Positions 1-10,100 of a DNA stretch of 41,939 nt are shown one piece after another (position 1 is the first letter of the stretch; every line of letters begins with the position of its first letter). The position numbers and the translations under genes were made by a program. The DNA is taken from positions 1 through 41,939 of the forward strand of contig JAATFF010000016.1 in assembly GCA_015655335.1 (NCBI GenBank), read 5' to 3'. Source of the DNA: Lysobacterales bacterium. Lineage in GTDB: Bacteria > Pseudomonadota > Gammaproteobacteria > Xanthomonadales > Rhodanobacteraceae. The notes below the pieces were generated by a model that did no database searches, had not been told where the DNA came from, and was given only the letters and a program-made list of their open reading frames with translations.

Positions 1-3000
1 CGTTGGCCGTGCTGAAGGCGCCCTCCGCGCCACTTGCATCCAGCGTGACGTTGTCGCTGCCGAGCACGCCCTGCAGCAACGCGCTGAGGGTGTTGAGCGG
101 GTCGGCAGTGCCGCCGTCGTAGAGCTTGTCGGCAGCGGTGACGCCACTGATGGTGAGCGTCGCGGGCGTGATGTTGGCGGTCAGGCCGACGATTGGCTGC
201 AGCTGGTAGTTGTCCTTGGCGGTGCCGGAAATGGAGAAGCCGCTCGCCGTGACCGCGATGCCGTTGCCGACATTGGATTGCGCAAACGTGCCGGAGGTGG
301 ATTTGATCAGCGTGACATCGTTCACGTCGGTCGCCACCAATCCCGCCAGCCCCGCAGCAAACACGTTGAGCGTGTCAGTGGTGTTGGTGTCGTAGACCTT
401 GTCGGTGGCGAACACGCCCGTGATGAAGAGCGGCGCCTGCGTGATGTTGCCCAGTCCCGACGCGCTATTGGCCAAGGTGTAGTTGGACAGCAGCGTGCCG
501 CTGGCGGCGCTGTAGTTATTGGCCGTCAACGCGCCGCTGATCGCAATGTTGTTGCCGGCATTGGCGGTGCTGTAGTTGAACGGCGTCGTTGGCGTAATAG
601 TCGCGCCTTCGCCGGCGACGAAGCCGCTGATCTGGAAATTGGACGAGGTGAGCTGCGCAATCGAGCTGCCGTCATACACCTTGTTGAGATTGCCGATCAA
701 ACTCACCGTCAACGGCGCGGGCGTAATGGTGCCCGTAGTGAACACAAAGGTGGGAAAGGTGTAATTGCTGGCGCTGCCGCTGCTGAAAGTGAAATCCGAA
801 GCGTTCAGCGTCACCTGGAACGGCTGGTTGCTGCCGACGTTCTTGCTGGCGAAGAAACCGGTGATGTTGGCATTGACAACGGCGGCGTCGCTGCCCTGAA
901 AACCGGTCAACGAAAAGTCTTGCGTATACGAGGGGCCGCCAGCGATGAAGGCATTGAGCAAAAAGGTGTTGGTACCGTCGTATACCCTGCTCACCGGCTG
1001 ATTAAGGCTGGCTGTGATGCTCACGCCCACCGCCGCTGGGGTAATGGTACCGAAGCCGCTGGCCAGCGTCGGCAGTACGTAGTTCGACAGTAACGTGCTG
1101 CCAGCTGCGCTGTAGCTGCTACCGTTGAGCGTGGTACTTACGCCCTCGATACCCGCGTTGGCCGACGCGTAGAGGCCAGTGGTCGGCGTATTGACCAGCG
1201 AGATGCTGTCGCCGCCGATCAGGCCAGACAAGGCGTAATTGCCGCCGCCGAGCGTGGCATCGGTGTTGGTGTCGAAAACCTTGGTGGGATTGTTGACGAT
1301 CGACACAACCAGCGGCGCCGGATTGATCGTGCCCAAGCCACTCACGCTGCTGTTGAAACTGTAGTTGGACAGCGAGGTGCCCGAGCCGACCGTGAAGTCC
1401 GACGGCTGCAGCGTCGCCGTCACACCGATGTTGGTGCCGGCGTTGGGCGAGGCATAAATCGCCGGACTCTGCGAAACCACCCCGCTCTGGCTGCCCACAA
1501 AGCCGGTAATGGTGAAATCGCCCTGTGGCAGCGTGGCGGCATCGGTGCCGTCATAGGTCTTCGCCGGATTGCCGTTGAACGAAACAGTCAACGGTCGTGG
1601 CGTGATATTGGCGGCAAGGCCGGTCGGTTCGACCAGCGTGTAATTGTCTGCCGCGGTACCGGTGAGGGTTAGGCCGCTCGCAGTCACGGCAAGATTGCTG
1701 CCGACGTCCGATTGACTGAAGGTGCCGCTGGCCGAACCGGTCAGCAACGAAACGTCATCCGTGCCGATCACACCACTAAGCGTGGCGCTGCCGACGTTCA
1801 AGGAATCGATGGCGGTACCGTCGTACACCTTGTCGGTGGCTGTTACGCCACCAATGGCCAGCGCCTTGGGTGTGATGTTTGCGGTGAGATTGGTCGGCGC
1901 GATCAGCTGGTAGTCGTCGGCCTTGCCGCCGGTAAGCGTGAAACCGCTGAGGGTGACCCCGATATTGTTGCCCGCATTGGCACTGGCGAAGGCGCCTGTG
2001 CTGTCCACAGTGCTCAGCGCGACGCTGCCGGAATCCCCCGCGATCACGCCGAAGATGCCCACGTTACCGAGATTCAACGTATCCACGTTGTTGCCGTCAT
2101 AGATCTTGTTATTGGCCAGCACGCCACTGAGCAACACCGGCGCCGGCGTTATCGTGCCCATGCCGAAGGCGATGGTGGGCAGCACGTAGTTGGAAAAATT
2201 AGTGCCGGCGTTGGCGACGAAATTGGTAATGGAGAAAGTCGCGTTGACCTGCTGCGAGCCGGCGTCGGCACCGGCATAGGCAACGGAACTTGGCTGGTTC
2301 ACCGTAGCGCCCTGCCCGGTGGCGAAACCAGTGAGCTGGTAGTTGGCAGAACCCAGTGTCGCGGTGGTGGTGCCGTCGTAGACCTTGGTGGGATCGCCGA
2401 CGATCGTCGCCGTCAACACCGCGGGGTTAATCACGCCGATATTCGCACTGGCCGTGCCCGACAAAGCGTAGCCAAAGATCGGAATGCCGGCGGCATTGGT
2501 GATGCTGTAACCGGCGATGGCGGCGGGCGTCGTCACGCCGATATTCGAGCCGGCGTTGCTCGACTGGTAGGTGCCGGTAGCCGAAGCGACGATGTCGCCG
2601 TTAATCAGCCCGCTGTCGGTGAGATTGGATGCACTGAGCGTGGCGGTGGTGGTGCCGTCATAGCTTTTCGATACCGTACCCGTCAGGCCGGTCACCCTGA
2701 GCGTGGGTGCCACGCTGTAGAGAAACCCATCACCCGATGTCGCTGCAGCCGTCTGATACGGTGCGTTGTACTGAATGAAATTCGGCGCAAGGCCGGCGGT
2801 GGTGTCCAGCGTGGGATTGGTGGAATAGATCAGCCACGGCGCGGATGTGCCGGTGCTCACCGCAGCACTGCCGGCGCTGTTGACGAAATTCGCGCCCGTG
2901 GCGAGCGTGACGCCCGCGCCGCCGACAATCGATGCGCCACTGGCGATGGTGAGATTGGCGCCACTGGCGTCCATCACCACTTTGCCTGCGCCGCTTACAG

Positions 3001-4297
3001 GAGCATTCACGTTGATGCCGTGTAAAGCATCGAGCGTCAGCGTGGCGGCCGCATTGCTCCAGCTCACCGCAGCGTTGACGTTGATGTCGCCCAAACCAGT
3101 ACTTTGCGTGCCGTCGCCGGAGGCACCCGTCGACGTGGTCTGTTCGGTGACGCTGGTGCCACCGTTTAGCGTTTGCGAAATGGTGGTCGCTGCAGTGCTA
3201 TCGATGGTGAGGTCGGTCGGGTCGACTAACCAGATGCCAGCCTTGCCTTGTGGTGCGGCCGCTGTGATATGCGCATTGCTTGCCAGATTGAAATGGGCAG
3301 CGGAGGTCTCGATGGAACCGCCGGCGCCACCATTGGGCGCACTCGCGTCCAGCGTGCCGCCAACGTTCACCTGCCCTGCCGTCATGCCGCTCAGCAAGGT
3401 GATGGTGCCGTTCTGATTCTGCACCGTCTGCGCCTGCACCACGCCGGTGTTATTCACCACGCTGGCGAGCAACGCATCCTTGGCACCGGCGGTCATGATC
3501 ACGCGGCCGCCGTCGGCAACGATCAACTGGCGATTTTCGGCCAGATTGTTGAGCGTGCTCTGATCCACCTGCAGATGCACCAGTTGGCTGCCGGTAAAGG
3601 TAAGCGTGACCGCGCTACCACCGGCCAGCGCTACTGTGCCGAGCTGCGCGGTGATGGTGCCTTGGTTGGAAACCTGGTTGCCGAGCAACGCGACATAGCC
3701 GCCATTGGCCGCCGTAATGGTGCCGCGATTGACGACGCTACCCTTGCCCGATCCGCTGAAGCTGCGATTGCTGCTATCGAGCGTGCTGTCATCGACATCG
3801 AGCGTGGACGCCACCAGGCCGCCGACATTCACTTGTGCGCTCTGCCCGAACAGCACACCGTTCGGATTGATCAGCCACACCTGGCCGTTGGCGTTGAGAT
3901 GTCCGTAAATCTCGCTAGGTGTGCCGCTGAAAATGCGATTGACCGCGATAGCGTTGCTACCCGGCTGCAGGAAATTCACGGTCTGGTCGGAACCGATGTT
4001 GAAGCTCTGCCAGTTCAGCATCAGCGTGGAGCTGTCCTGCCGGATCGTAGTGACATTGCCCACTTGCTGGATCTGCCCGGCACCCGACACGATTTGACCG
4101 CCGGTCGGCGCAGTGCCCGCGTGCGCAAGTCCCGGCATGCTCAGCGACATAGCCAGCAGCGAGAGCGCCATGACACGTTGGCCGGCCACACCGCGCTTGC
4201 GCGATCCACCACCTGCGCGGGTGGTGTGCGCCAGTTCCGAGGCCGGCACCCACTGGGAAAGGGAACGGTTCCAGCACAACCTGTAGATGTGGTTCAT
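1..4297 (-). CDS. TpsA-type filamentous haemagglutinin-like adhesin with YDG repeats (N-terminal part, runs off the left edge)
   Basis: The minus-strand frame is open from ATG 4297 to the window edge, more than 1,430 residues. It starts with an extended signal peptide region (MNHIYRLCWNRSLSQW), then a hydrophobic stretch ending in LAHA near residue 60. Both are hallmarks of large exoproteins secreted by two-partner (type Vb) secretion. A haemagglutination-activity/TPS domain follows (about residues 62-330), with the typical NPNGVLFG motif and VGGLVAST. From about residue 545 onwards at least ten repeats of 90-100 residues occur, each with a KxYDG-T-type signature (about plus positions 2656, 2376, 2095, 1819, 1551, 1270, 977, 670, 390 and 117). 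Some signatures are degenerate, for example FDT near 1270. The family is exported by a TpsB/Omp85 partner, which is not visible here. Predicted role: surface or released adhesin. The class is certain; the ligand is unknown. Confidence 0.93.
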   Translation of the reverse strand, partial: MNHIYRLCWNRSLSQWVPASELAHTTRAGGGSRKRGVAGQRVMALSLLAMSLSMPGLAHAGTAPTGGQIVSGAGQIQQVGNVTTIRQDSSTLMLNWQSFNIGSDQTVNFLQPGSNAIAVNRIFSGTPSEIYGHLNANGQVWLINPNGVLFGQSAQVNVGGLVASTLDVDDSTLDSSNRSFSGSGKGSVVNRGTITAANGGYVALLGNQVSNQGTITAQLGTVALAGGSAVTLTFTGSQLVHLQVDQSTLNNLAENRQLIVADGGRVIMTAGAKDALLASVVNNTGVVQAQTVQNQNGTITLLSGMTAGQVNVGGTLDASAPNGGAGGSIETSAAHFNLASNAHITAAAPQGKAGIWLVDPTDLTIDSTAATTISQTLNGGTSVTEQTTSTGASGDGTQSTGLGDINVNAAVSWSNAAATLTLDALHGINVNAPVSGAGKVVMDASGANLTIASGASIVGGAGVTLATGANFVNSAGSAAVSTGTSAPWLIYSTNPTLDTTAGLAPNFIQYNAPYQTAAATSGDGFLYSVAPTLRVTGLTGTVSKSYDGTTTATLSASNLTDSGLINGDIVASATGTYQSSNAGSNIGVTTPAAIAGYSITNAAGIPIFGYALSGTASANIGVINPAVLTATIVGDPTKVYDGTTTATLGSANYQLTGFATGQGATVNQPSSVAYAGADAGSQQVNATFSITNFVANAGTNFSNYVLPTIAFGMGTITPAPVLLSGVLANNKIYDGNNVDTLNLGNVGIFGVIAGDSGSVALSTVDSTGAFASANAGNNIGVTLSGFTLTGGKADDYQLIAPTNLTANITPKALAIGGVTATDKVYDGTAIDSLNVGSATLSGVIGTDDVSLLTGSASGTFSQSDVGSNLAVTASGLTLTGTAADNYTLVEPTGLAANITPRPLTVSFNGNPAKTYDGTDAATLPQGDFTITGFVGSQSGVVSQSPAIYASPNAGTNIGVTATLQPSDFTVGSGTSLSNYSFNSSVSGLGTINPAPLVVSIVNNPTKVFDTNTDATLGGGNYALSGLIGGDSISLVNTPTTGLYASANAGIEGVSTTLNGSSYSAAGSTLLSNYVLPTLASGFGTITPAAVGVSITASLNQPVSRVYDGTNTFLLNAFIAGGPSYTQDFSLTGFQGSDAAVVNANITGFFASKNVGSNQPFQVTLNASDFTFSSGSASNYTFPTFVFTTGTITPAPLTVSLIGNLNKVYDGSSIAQLTSSNFQISGFVAGEGATITPTTPFNYSTANAGNNIAISGALTANNYSAASGTLLSNYTLANSASGLGNITQAPLFITGVFATDKVYDTNTTDTLNVFAAGLAGLVATDVNDVTLIKSTSGTFAQSNVGNGIAVTASGFSISGTAKDNYQLQPIVGLTANITPATLTISGVTAADKLYDGGTADPLNTLSALLQGVLGSDNVTLDASGAEGAFSTAN

Positions 4298-5220
4298 AAG
4301 TTCAACGCGCCTTTGAAGAAATAAGTTGCGAGGTCAAGCCGTACTCACGCAGGCAATGCAGAACCATCAGAGAGGGATGGATGAGGTGGGGATGCTCATA
4401 GGACTGCGTGCGTGGATTCGGCATGCCTGAACGATGAAAATGACGCGCGCATCAAGACGCGACACGAAAACGCCTAGGCGCTTACGGTCGATCATTGATT
4501 AGTCGTGGAGTGATCCTTTCGGAGCGCGGGGCATTACTTCGATGCCCTCATCACCTACGCGATCGCTCTCGCGCACGCCACTGATGGCGTAGCCGCTATC
4601 AGCGTCGTCGCCTTGAACGATCCAAGAAGTTCACGTCATGCATTGCCAACACCCCCTGCTAAATAGCTCGGCCAAGCGTGCCCCCTGCATGCCCAATGCA
4701 TGCGGTAGATAGACACGCTGCTCGCGTAATGGCGAGTGCGATTGGTCGATTGATACGAAAGTTACGCTTCCTCCATTTGGGATATCCCTCCCGAACGGCG
4801 CGTCATGTGCGATGCAATTCCCATTGCGACTACATGACTTTTTTTCGATAAACGACGCGTAATCCGTTCTCCGGACCCACTCGCGTGTGGGTATGCTAGG
4901 TGAGAAACCACCGACGCCAAAGGCACAAACTCGGGAAATTGCGTCACGCTGAGCATGACGAAAGGGCAGTCCGGCAAAACTGCGCACTTGGCTTTTTTTT
5001 CGCGGCGGCGCGCCCATTCCGCACCAACGACGGCGTGCGCGGGCGATGAGTCCTTGTATTTACAACTTTGCCGTAGCGGATGTCGCACGATCACCGGACA
5101 GGATATTTTTTGTCACCCGGGTCACATCTCCGGTATGTCATTGCATTGCTGCAATGCCTCATCTACCGGCAATCGCCTGCCCATCCTGCTTCAACCCGCG
5201 ACAACCACGTCAGCACATGC
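4298..5220. other. long intergenic region upstream of the adhesin
   Basis: There is no convincing gene in these 920 bases. Open frames on both strands (for example minus 5017-4631) have no recognisable motif and atypical composition. On the minus strand a small frame from about 4495 to 4363 (starts MIDRKRLGVF, about 42 codons) lies in the adhesin leader; it has no known homologue that I recognise. A possible folded element lies at 4510-4554 and is listed separately. The stretch around 4990 has an A/T homopolymer (T8). The region probably carries the adhesin promoter, but no boxes can be assigned with confidence. Confidence 0.5.
4510..4554 (-). promoter_or_regulatory. possible structured RNA leader of the adhesin gene
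   Basis: Read on the minus strand, an outer stem GTGAT/ATCAC (4554-4550 with 4514-4510) encloses two hairpins. One is GGGCAT/ATGCCC with a 7-nt loop (4547-4529); the other is a short TCC-GAAA-GGA hairpin with a GNRA-type loop. Together they could form a small three-way junction about 215 nt upstream of the adhesin ATG. This comes from visual base pairing only; no known riboswitch consensus was matched. Confidence 0.25.
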
Positions 5221-5997
5221 TCAATCGGCTGCATCCCTACTGCGCTCGCGCAGGCCTTGCCGGAATGCACTTGGCGTAACACCCGTGTTCTCACGGAAAG
5301 CCGTCGTGAAATTACAGGCGCTGCGGAACCCGACCTGCTCGGCGATGTCCTGCATGCTCATACGCGAATCGGTCAACAGCTCACGTCCGCGGCGCAGCCG
5401 CTCACCCCTGATCCACGCGAACACCGTCATACCCAGGTATTGGCGGAAAATGGCCGAGAGCTTTTTATCGTGCGTCCCCACTTTGTGCGCGATCTCGGCC
5501 AATGACGGCAGCGTGGCGAGGTTGACGCCGATGAAGCGCATCGCCGCTCGCAGGATTACCTCATCGGGTGACAGGAGTGCCTGCGGCGTGGACTGTTCGG
5601 GCGCTGCGGCACGCGGCACCCGCCGCAGGTGGATGCGTACGCGCGCCAGCACTTCGGCAGGCAGGCATGGCTTGAGTACGTAATCGACTGCGCCATGCAG
5701 CAGCCCCTCCAAACGCTCATCCTGAGCACCCGCAGAGCTGAGGAAGATGATCGGGATGTCGCGTGTCCGTGGCGATTCCTTCAATAAGCGGGATCCGGCG
5801 AGACCATCCACATTGGGCATCCGCACGTCCAACAGGATCAGGTCGGGCGTCAGTGCCACTGCGCGCTCGTAACCTTGCCGCATGTCGGTCGCCACGCTCA
5901 CGCGCAGCTGTTCGTTGCGAAACAACTCAGTGACTGCGCGTATTTCTTCGGGCCGGTCGTCAATGACCAAAATAAGTGGCTGATTTTGCGTCGACAT
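5221..5997 (-). CDS. response regulator with receiver and AraC-type HTH domains
   Basis: The 258-residue product has an N-terminal CheY-like receiver: acidic pair in LVIDD, phosphoacceptor D57 in LILLDVRMP, Ser87 in FLSSAG and K109 in LKP. The C-terminal AraC/XylS DNA-binding domain (about residues 155-250) has two HTH units, ending with DIAEQVGFRSACNFTTAFRE and GVTPSAFR. The start is placed at ATG 5997, which has a G-rich Shine-Dalgarno (AGGGGG) upstream; the in-frame GTG at 6009 is too close to it. It is transcribed divergently from the LysR gene across about 200 bp. A two-component partner is expected. The nearest kinase is the propeller hybrid kinase at 7162-10755, but pairing is inferred from proximity only. 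The exact regulon is unknown. Confidence 0.92.
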   Translation of the reverse strand: MSTQNQPLILVIDDRPEEIRAVTELFRNEQLRVSVATDMRQGYERAVALTPDLILLDVRMPNVDGLAGSRLLKESPRTRDIPIIFLSSAGAQDERLEGLLHGAVDYVLKPCLPAEVLARVRIHLRRVPRAAAPEQSTPQALLSPDEVILRAAMRFIGVNLATLPSLAEIAHKVGTHDKKLSAIFRQYLGMTVFAWIRGERLRRGRELLTDSRMSMQDIAEQVGFRSACNFTTAFRENTGVTPSAFRQGLRERSRDAAD

Positions 5998-6195
5998 CGT
6001 ACTGCCCACCCCCTGACCGGCGCATCGAAGCCTCTTGCGGCAAGCGCCAGCTGTATGGATCGGCAGTATAGGCCACAGCTTTGCCTGGTGCTCCCGTCGC
6101 GCAAAGGCCGCATCAGCTCCTGCAAACGATCGTCCTGTGGAGCGCGACTAAGCTTTCACCACATCCCGCCATCCCTCTTTATCGGCCTGGCTGGC

Positions 6196-7152
6196 ATGAC
6201 GTACACGACTAAAGACGGATGCCGCAGAGTGGATAACCCGGATAATCTGGTGGACTTATATCTGTTGACCTTGGTGGTGGAGGCCGGCGGCTTCTCTGCC
6301 GCGGCACATCGCGCAGGCACCACTAAGTCAAGACTCAGCCGCCGGATTCTCGAGTTGGAAGAACGGCTGGGCACTCAACTCCTGCATAGAAACGCGCGCC
6401 GCTTCTCCGTCACGGCAGTCGGTGAGCAGGTCTACCGGCAGGCACTGTTAATCCGTGAGGCCGCCGCGGCCGCGGCGGCCGTCGCCAGCGATGTAAAAGG
6501 TTCTGCCGGCGGCCAAGTACGCGTCCATGCAGACAGCCGATTGCTGCCCTTGCTGGAGGGCATGCTGGAAGGATTTTCGCGCCAGCACCCATATACCCGA
6601 ATCAGCGCCATGCTTAATGATGAAGGCGTCGATGCATTACTGAAACAGCAGGCGGACATCGTGCTCTGCATGGCCGACGCACCGCCTGACAGTGCCGATA
6701 TCGTGGCGCGTGCACTGGGTAGTGTGGACCATGTGCTGGTAGCCAGTCCGCGGCGGCTGGCACAAACAGACCGGCCGGAACATCCGGATTTGATACCCGA
6801 TCAGTATTACCTCAGCCACACCATGGCAACACCATCACGGCAACAAGCTCCCAAGTCACGCCGGCAACCTTCTCCACGCTTCACTAGCAACAATGCCTTG
6901 GCTTTGCTGGCGGCAGCCAGAGCCGGCATGGGCTACGTATGGCTACCTCTCTATCTGTGCCACACCGATTTACAGCAGGGCGGATTGCGCACCGTATTCG
7001 AATCGCACCATACGCCGCCGCTGCCATTGCATGCGTTGACCTTGCAGGAGCGAGCGATGAGTCAGGCCGCCATGCATTTCGTACAGTTCGCGCGACGGCA
7101 TCTTGCACTTTCGCAGCTGCCGGGCATCACTCCCGTTGATAAGTTTGATTGA
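6196..7152 (+). CDS. LysR-family transcriptional regulator
   Basis: The product is about 318 residues. The N-terminal winged HTH shows the LysR pattern: LVVEAGGFSAAAHRAG, then TTKSRLSRRILELEERLGTQLLHR (helix-turn-helix plus linker helix) and TAVGEQVYRQA. The C-terminal part is a periplasmic-binding-like effector domain of about 200 residues, somewhat divergent but with AARAGMGYVWLP typical of the family. The frame stays open upstream, but ATG 6196 or GTG 6229 (VDNPDNLVDLYLL) fits the family's usual N-terminus; GTG 6229 gives the more compact start. Its stop lies only 9 bp from the convergent stop of the hybrid kinase. It probably controls a neighbouring gene or itself, as LysR proteins commonly do; the target cannot be read from the sequence. 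Confidence 0.92.
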   Translation: MTYTTKDGCRRVDNPDNLVDLYLLTLVVEAGGFSAAAHRAGTTKSRLSRRILELEERLGTQLLHRNARRFSVTAVGEQVYRQALLIREAAAAAAAVASDVKGSAGGQVRVHADSRLLPLLEGMLEGFSRQHPYTRISAMLNDEGVDALLKQQADIVLCMADAPPDSADIVARALGSVDHVLVASPRRLAQTDRPEHPDLIPDQYYLSHTMATPSRQQAPKSRRQPSPRFTSNNALALLAAARAGMGYVWLPLYLCHTDLQQGGLRTVFESHHTPPLPLHALTLQERAMSQAAMHFVQFARRHLALSQLPGITPVDKFD

Positions 7153-7161
7153 ATGCCATCT

Positions 7162-10100
7162 TTATGCACTCAGCTCCGGCGCCTGCCCAAGCAGACGGCT
7201 GATACGGATCAGCAACTGCTTCCCGCTGGCCGGCTTAAGTAAGGCATCGTTGAACTCCAGCGCTTCGAAGCCTTCCGGACGCCTTGGCGGCAGCGACGAA
7301 TAAAGCAGCACGGGCAGTTGGGGATGATGGCGTCGCGCCATCCGCAACAGCTCCCAGCCACCCATGCCTGGCATCGCTTGGTCGGTGACGATCAAGCTGA
7401 CTGCCTGACGGCGCAGTAACGCGAGTGCTTGCTCGCCATCGGCAGCAGGAAGACTCTCGAAGCCGAAACCATCGAGCAGATCACAAAGCATCTCTCGACT
7501 CTGCGCATGGTCATCAACGACCAGGATCGTGTGCCCCGCACCGTTGACCTCGCCGACAGCGCCATCATTGTCGAACAGGTCCGGCTCCAGCTCACCCTCC
7601 TCGGCTAATGGCACATCCAGCACAAAACCAAAGCGGCTGCCGCCGCTGGGAGCACCCTCGATAGTCAGACGGCTGCCCATGCGTTCCAATATTTGCGTGA
7701 CGATCGCCAGCCCCAGGCCATAGCCGTTGTACGGCGTGGCGTTGCTACCGCGGGCAAACGGCAACGACAGATGCTCACGATCAGCCGGCTCAATGCCGAT
7801 CCCGCTGTCCTCGACCATGAAATGAAGCAGCACTTCTCCCTGTTGCAGCGGTGGTGCCGTCACAGTAAACAGAATGTAGCCATCGTTCGTGAACTTGGCG
7901 GCGTTGCCGATAAGGTTCATCAACAATTGGCGCAGCCGCCGGAAATCCAGCTTTACCAGTGCGGGCAGATTCTCCGCATAGCTGTATTCGAAGCGATTGC
8001 GGTGCTTCTCGGCGAGCAATGCGGCGTGTTCGACCAGGCTTTGCAAAAAGGCATGCAGGTAGCCAGGTGACTCGACCAGCTCCAGGTCCGCCAGCTCATC
8101 CCTGGAAAATTCGAGCAGCTCGTCGATCAGGTCCAGTTGCTGGCGGACGCTACTTTCGATAAGGCTCGGGTAGTCGCGCTGAGCGTCTCCCCCGCGCCAT
8201 CGCCGCACGCTGTCGATGATCCCGCTGAGCGGCGAACGCAGGTCGTGGCTGATCCGCGCCAGCAACATGCTGCGCGCACGCATAGCGTTCTGCAGTTGCC
8301 CGGTGCGTACCGCTACGGCTTGTTCCAGCCGTTGGGCATGCTTCACCAGAAGCCGAACACGCCAGTGCCAGGCGAGCACGATCGCGACCAGGGCCAACAG
8401 GACGGCGGCCGCGTAGGCGAGGCTGCTTTGCCACCATGGCGGGCTCAACATGAATGTCAGGCTGATCGGCGCCGACAGGCGGCGCTGGTTCTCATCGATG
8501 GTCTGCAACTCGAAACGGTAACTTCCGGGAGGCAGCGAGGCGTAACGCAGTTCCCGCATCGACGCCTCCACCCAGTCTCTATCGATATTCGACAGGCGAT
8601 AGCGGAAGCGCACCGGGCTACCCGAACTGTTTCCCAACACCGCGAAGCGAAGCACCAATGCGCCGCCTGCATCGAAATCCACCTGCTGTCCGCGCCCATT
8701 TAGTTCGTGCACGCCATACTGCGCCGATATCAGCCTGGGATGAATCTGGCGCGGCGCCAGCAGTTCCTCCGGCTTGAGTAAATGTGAGAGACCGATCGGC
8801 GTACCTATCCACACCGATCCGTCTTTGTCCGCGTAAAAGGCGCCGTGGTTGGTCTCATCCCAGAGCAAGCCGTCGCGCATGTCCAGGCGCGTCCAGCGCT
8901 CCCCGTCCAGTACGTCCACACCGCTGTTGCCGCCTACCCATAGGCGCCCACGATGATCGGTACGCAAAAAGTACACGCGGGAATCGGCGAGCAGTGGATC
9001 GGCGACGGAAACCAAGTTCACGCTGTCCGCATCGCTCGCGTTGCCAACCAACAAACCCGGTTGCAGCGAACTCAGCCAGAGTCGTCCGTCGGGCGTGACC
9101 GCGACGCTTTCGAATCCCCCAGGACTTTCCTGCGGCAAGACGTGTACCCGGCTCCAGCGCCCGGCGGCATAGCGAAATAATCCGGAACTGCAAGCCAGCC
9201 ACAGACGGCCGGCACCGTCCTCCGCCAGATCCGAACACATCGAGACGGGAATCAGGCCCGCGGCGGTCCGTTCCATCTGGCCGCTCTGCGCATCTACTCC
9301 GTAGAGGCCACCTAGGGTGTAAGCCCAGAATCGTCCATGGCTATCCTGCAAAGCACCACGGACCAGGAAAGGCAACGTTGCCACCAAGCGGGTATCGCCG
9401 TTCGTGGGGTTGTAACGCAACACACGTCCGTCGAAGAGGAAGTACCACACTGAGCCGTCCGCCGCGGCCAGCACAGTGCGCGTCTGATGCGGAGGAGCGA
9501 CTGTCAGTGGCCACGCCTGGGCGCGATCTTGGGATGGCGCAATCACGCTTCCGCCCCAATCGTCGGCCACCCACACCGAACCTGAGCGCGCGCGCGTGAT
9601 CGACCAAATCAACGAGCCGCTCAACCCCTGGGCCGCCGTCCAGTTCTCCACCGCGTCACGACTGCTCCAGTGCAGAAGGCCACGACCATAGGTGCCGATC
9701 CAAATAGTGTCATCCTGATCAACGATCAACGACGACACGCCCACCTTGGGCAAACCGTCGTCGGTACCGAACAGCTCCCAGCGCTGCCCATTCCAGCGCG
9801 CCAAGCCAAGTGAACTGCGGGTCAGCACGCGACCTTCACGATCCTGCACGATATCGATGCTGGAGGCGGCCACGTCCGCGCTGTTCGCCGGCATGTCGCG
9901 CGCGATAAATGCATCACTGCCCTTCGGTAATACGCGTACGGTATGTATGCCGCGCACCCATAGACTGCCATCGCTCGCGCCCAGAAACCCCATCCACTTG
10001 TCCGGCGGAACATTGGCGTCCGGACCATAGCGGCTCAGCTGTCCGTCACGCAGGCTGCACAGCTCGGTGCCGCAACCGAACCAGGTGGTGCCATGGCGAT

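Noticed and set aside
1..2720. Regular spacing in the adhesin region as a CRISPR or DNA repeat array
   Set aside because: The periodicity is at the protein level (YDG units of about 280 bp) with diverged DNA, not short identical repeats with unique spacers.
1712..4324. Long plus-strand open frames (1712-3025 and 3248-4324) opposite the adhesin
   Set aside because: They are antisense shadows of the GC-rich repeat coding strand; they show no signal, domain or ribosome-binding site, while the minus frame has clear ESPR, TPS and YDG motifs.
4470..4480. Palindrome CGCCTAGGCG in the adhesin leader
   Set aside because: It can form only a 3-bp stem with a 4-nt loop and has no repeated partner; likely chance.
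4460..4560. Possible cyclic-di-GMP (GEMM) riboswitch upstream of the adhesin
   Set aside because: A GNRA-type loop is present, but the conserved CACGCACAGGGCAAACC-like core and receptor are missing.
4631..5094. Minus-strand frames of 110-128 codons in the gap before the adhesin
   Set aside because: They overlap each other in different frames, have no recognisable motif, and lack a convincing ribosome-binding site.
5875..6195. N-terminal extension of the LysR frame
   Set aside because: It overlaps the divergent response-regulator gene and has no LysR-like sequence; starts at 6196 or 6229 fit the family.
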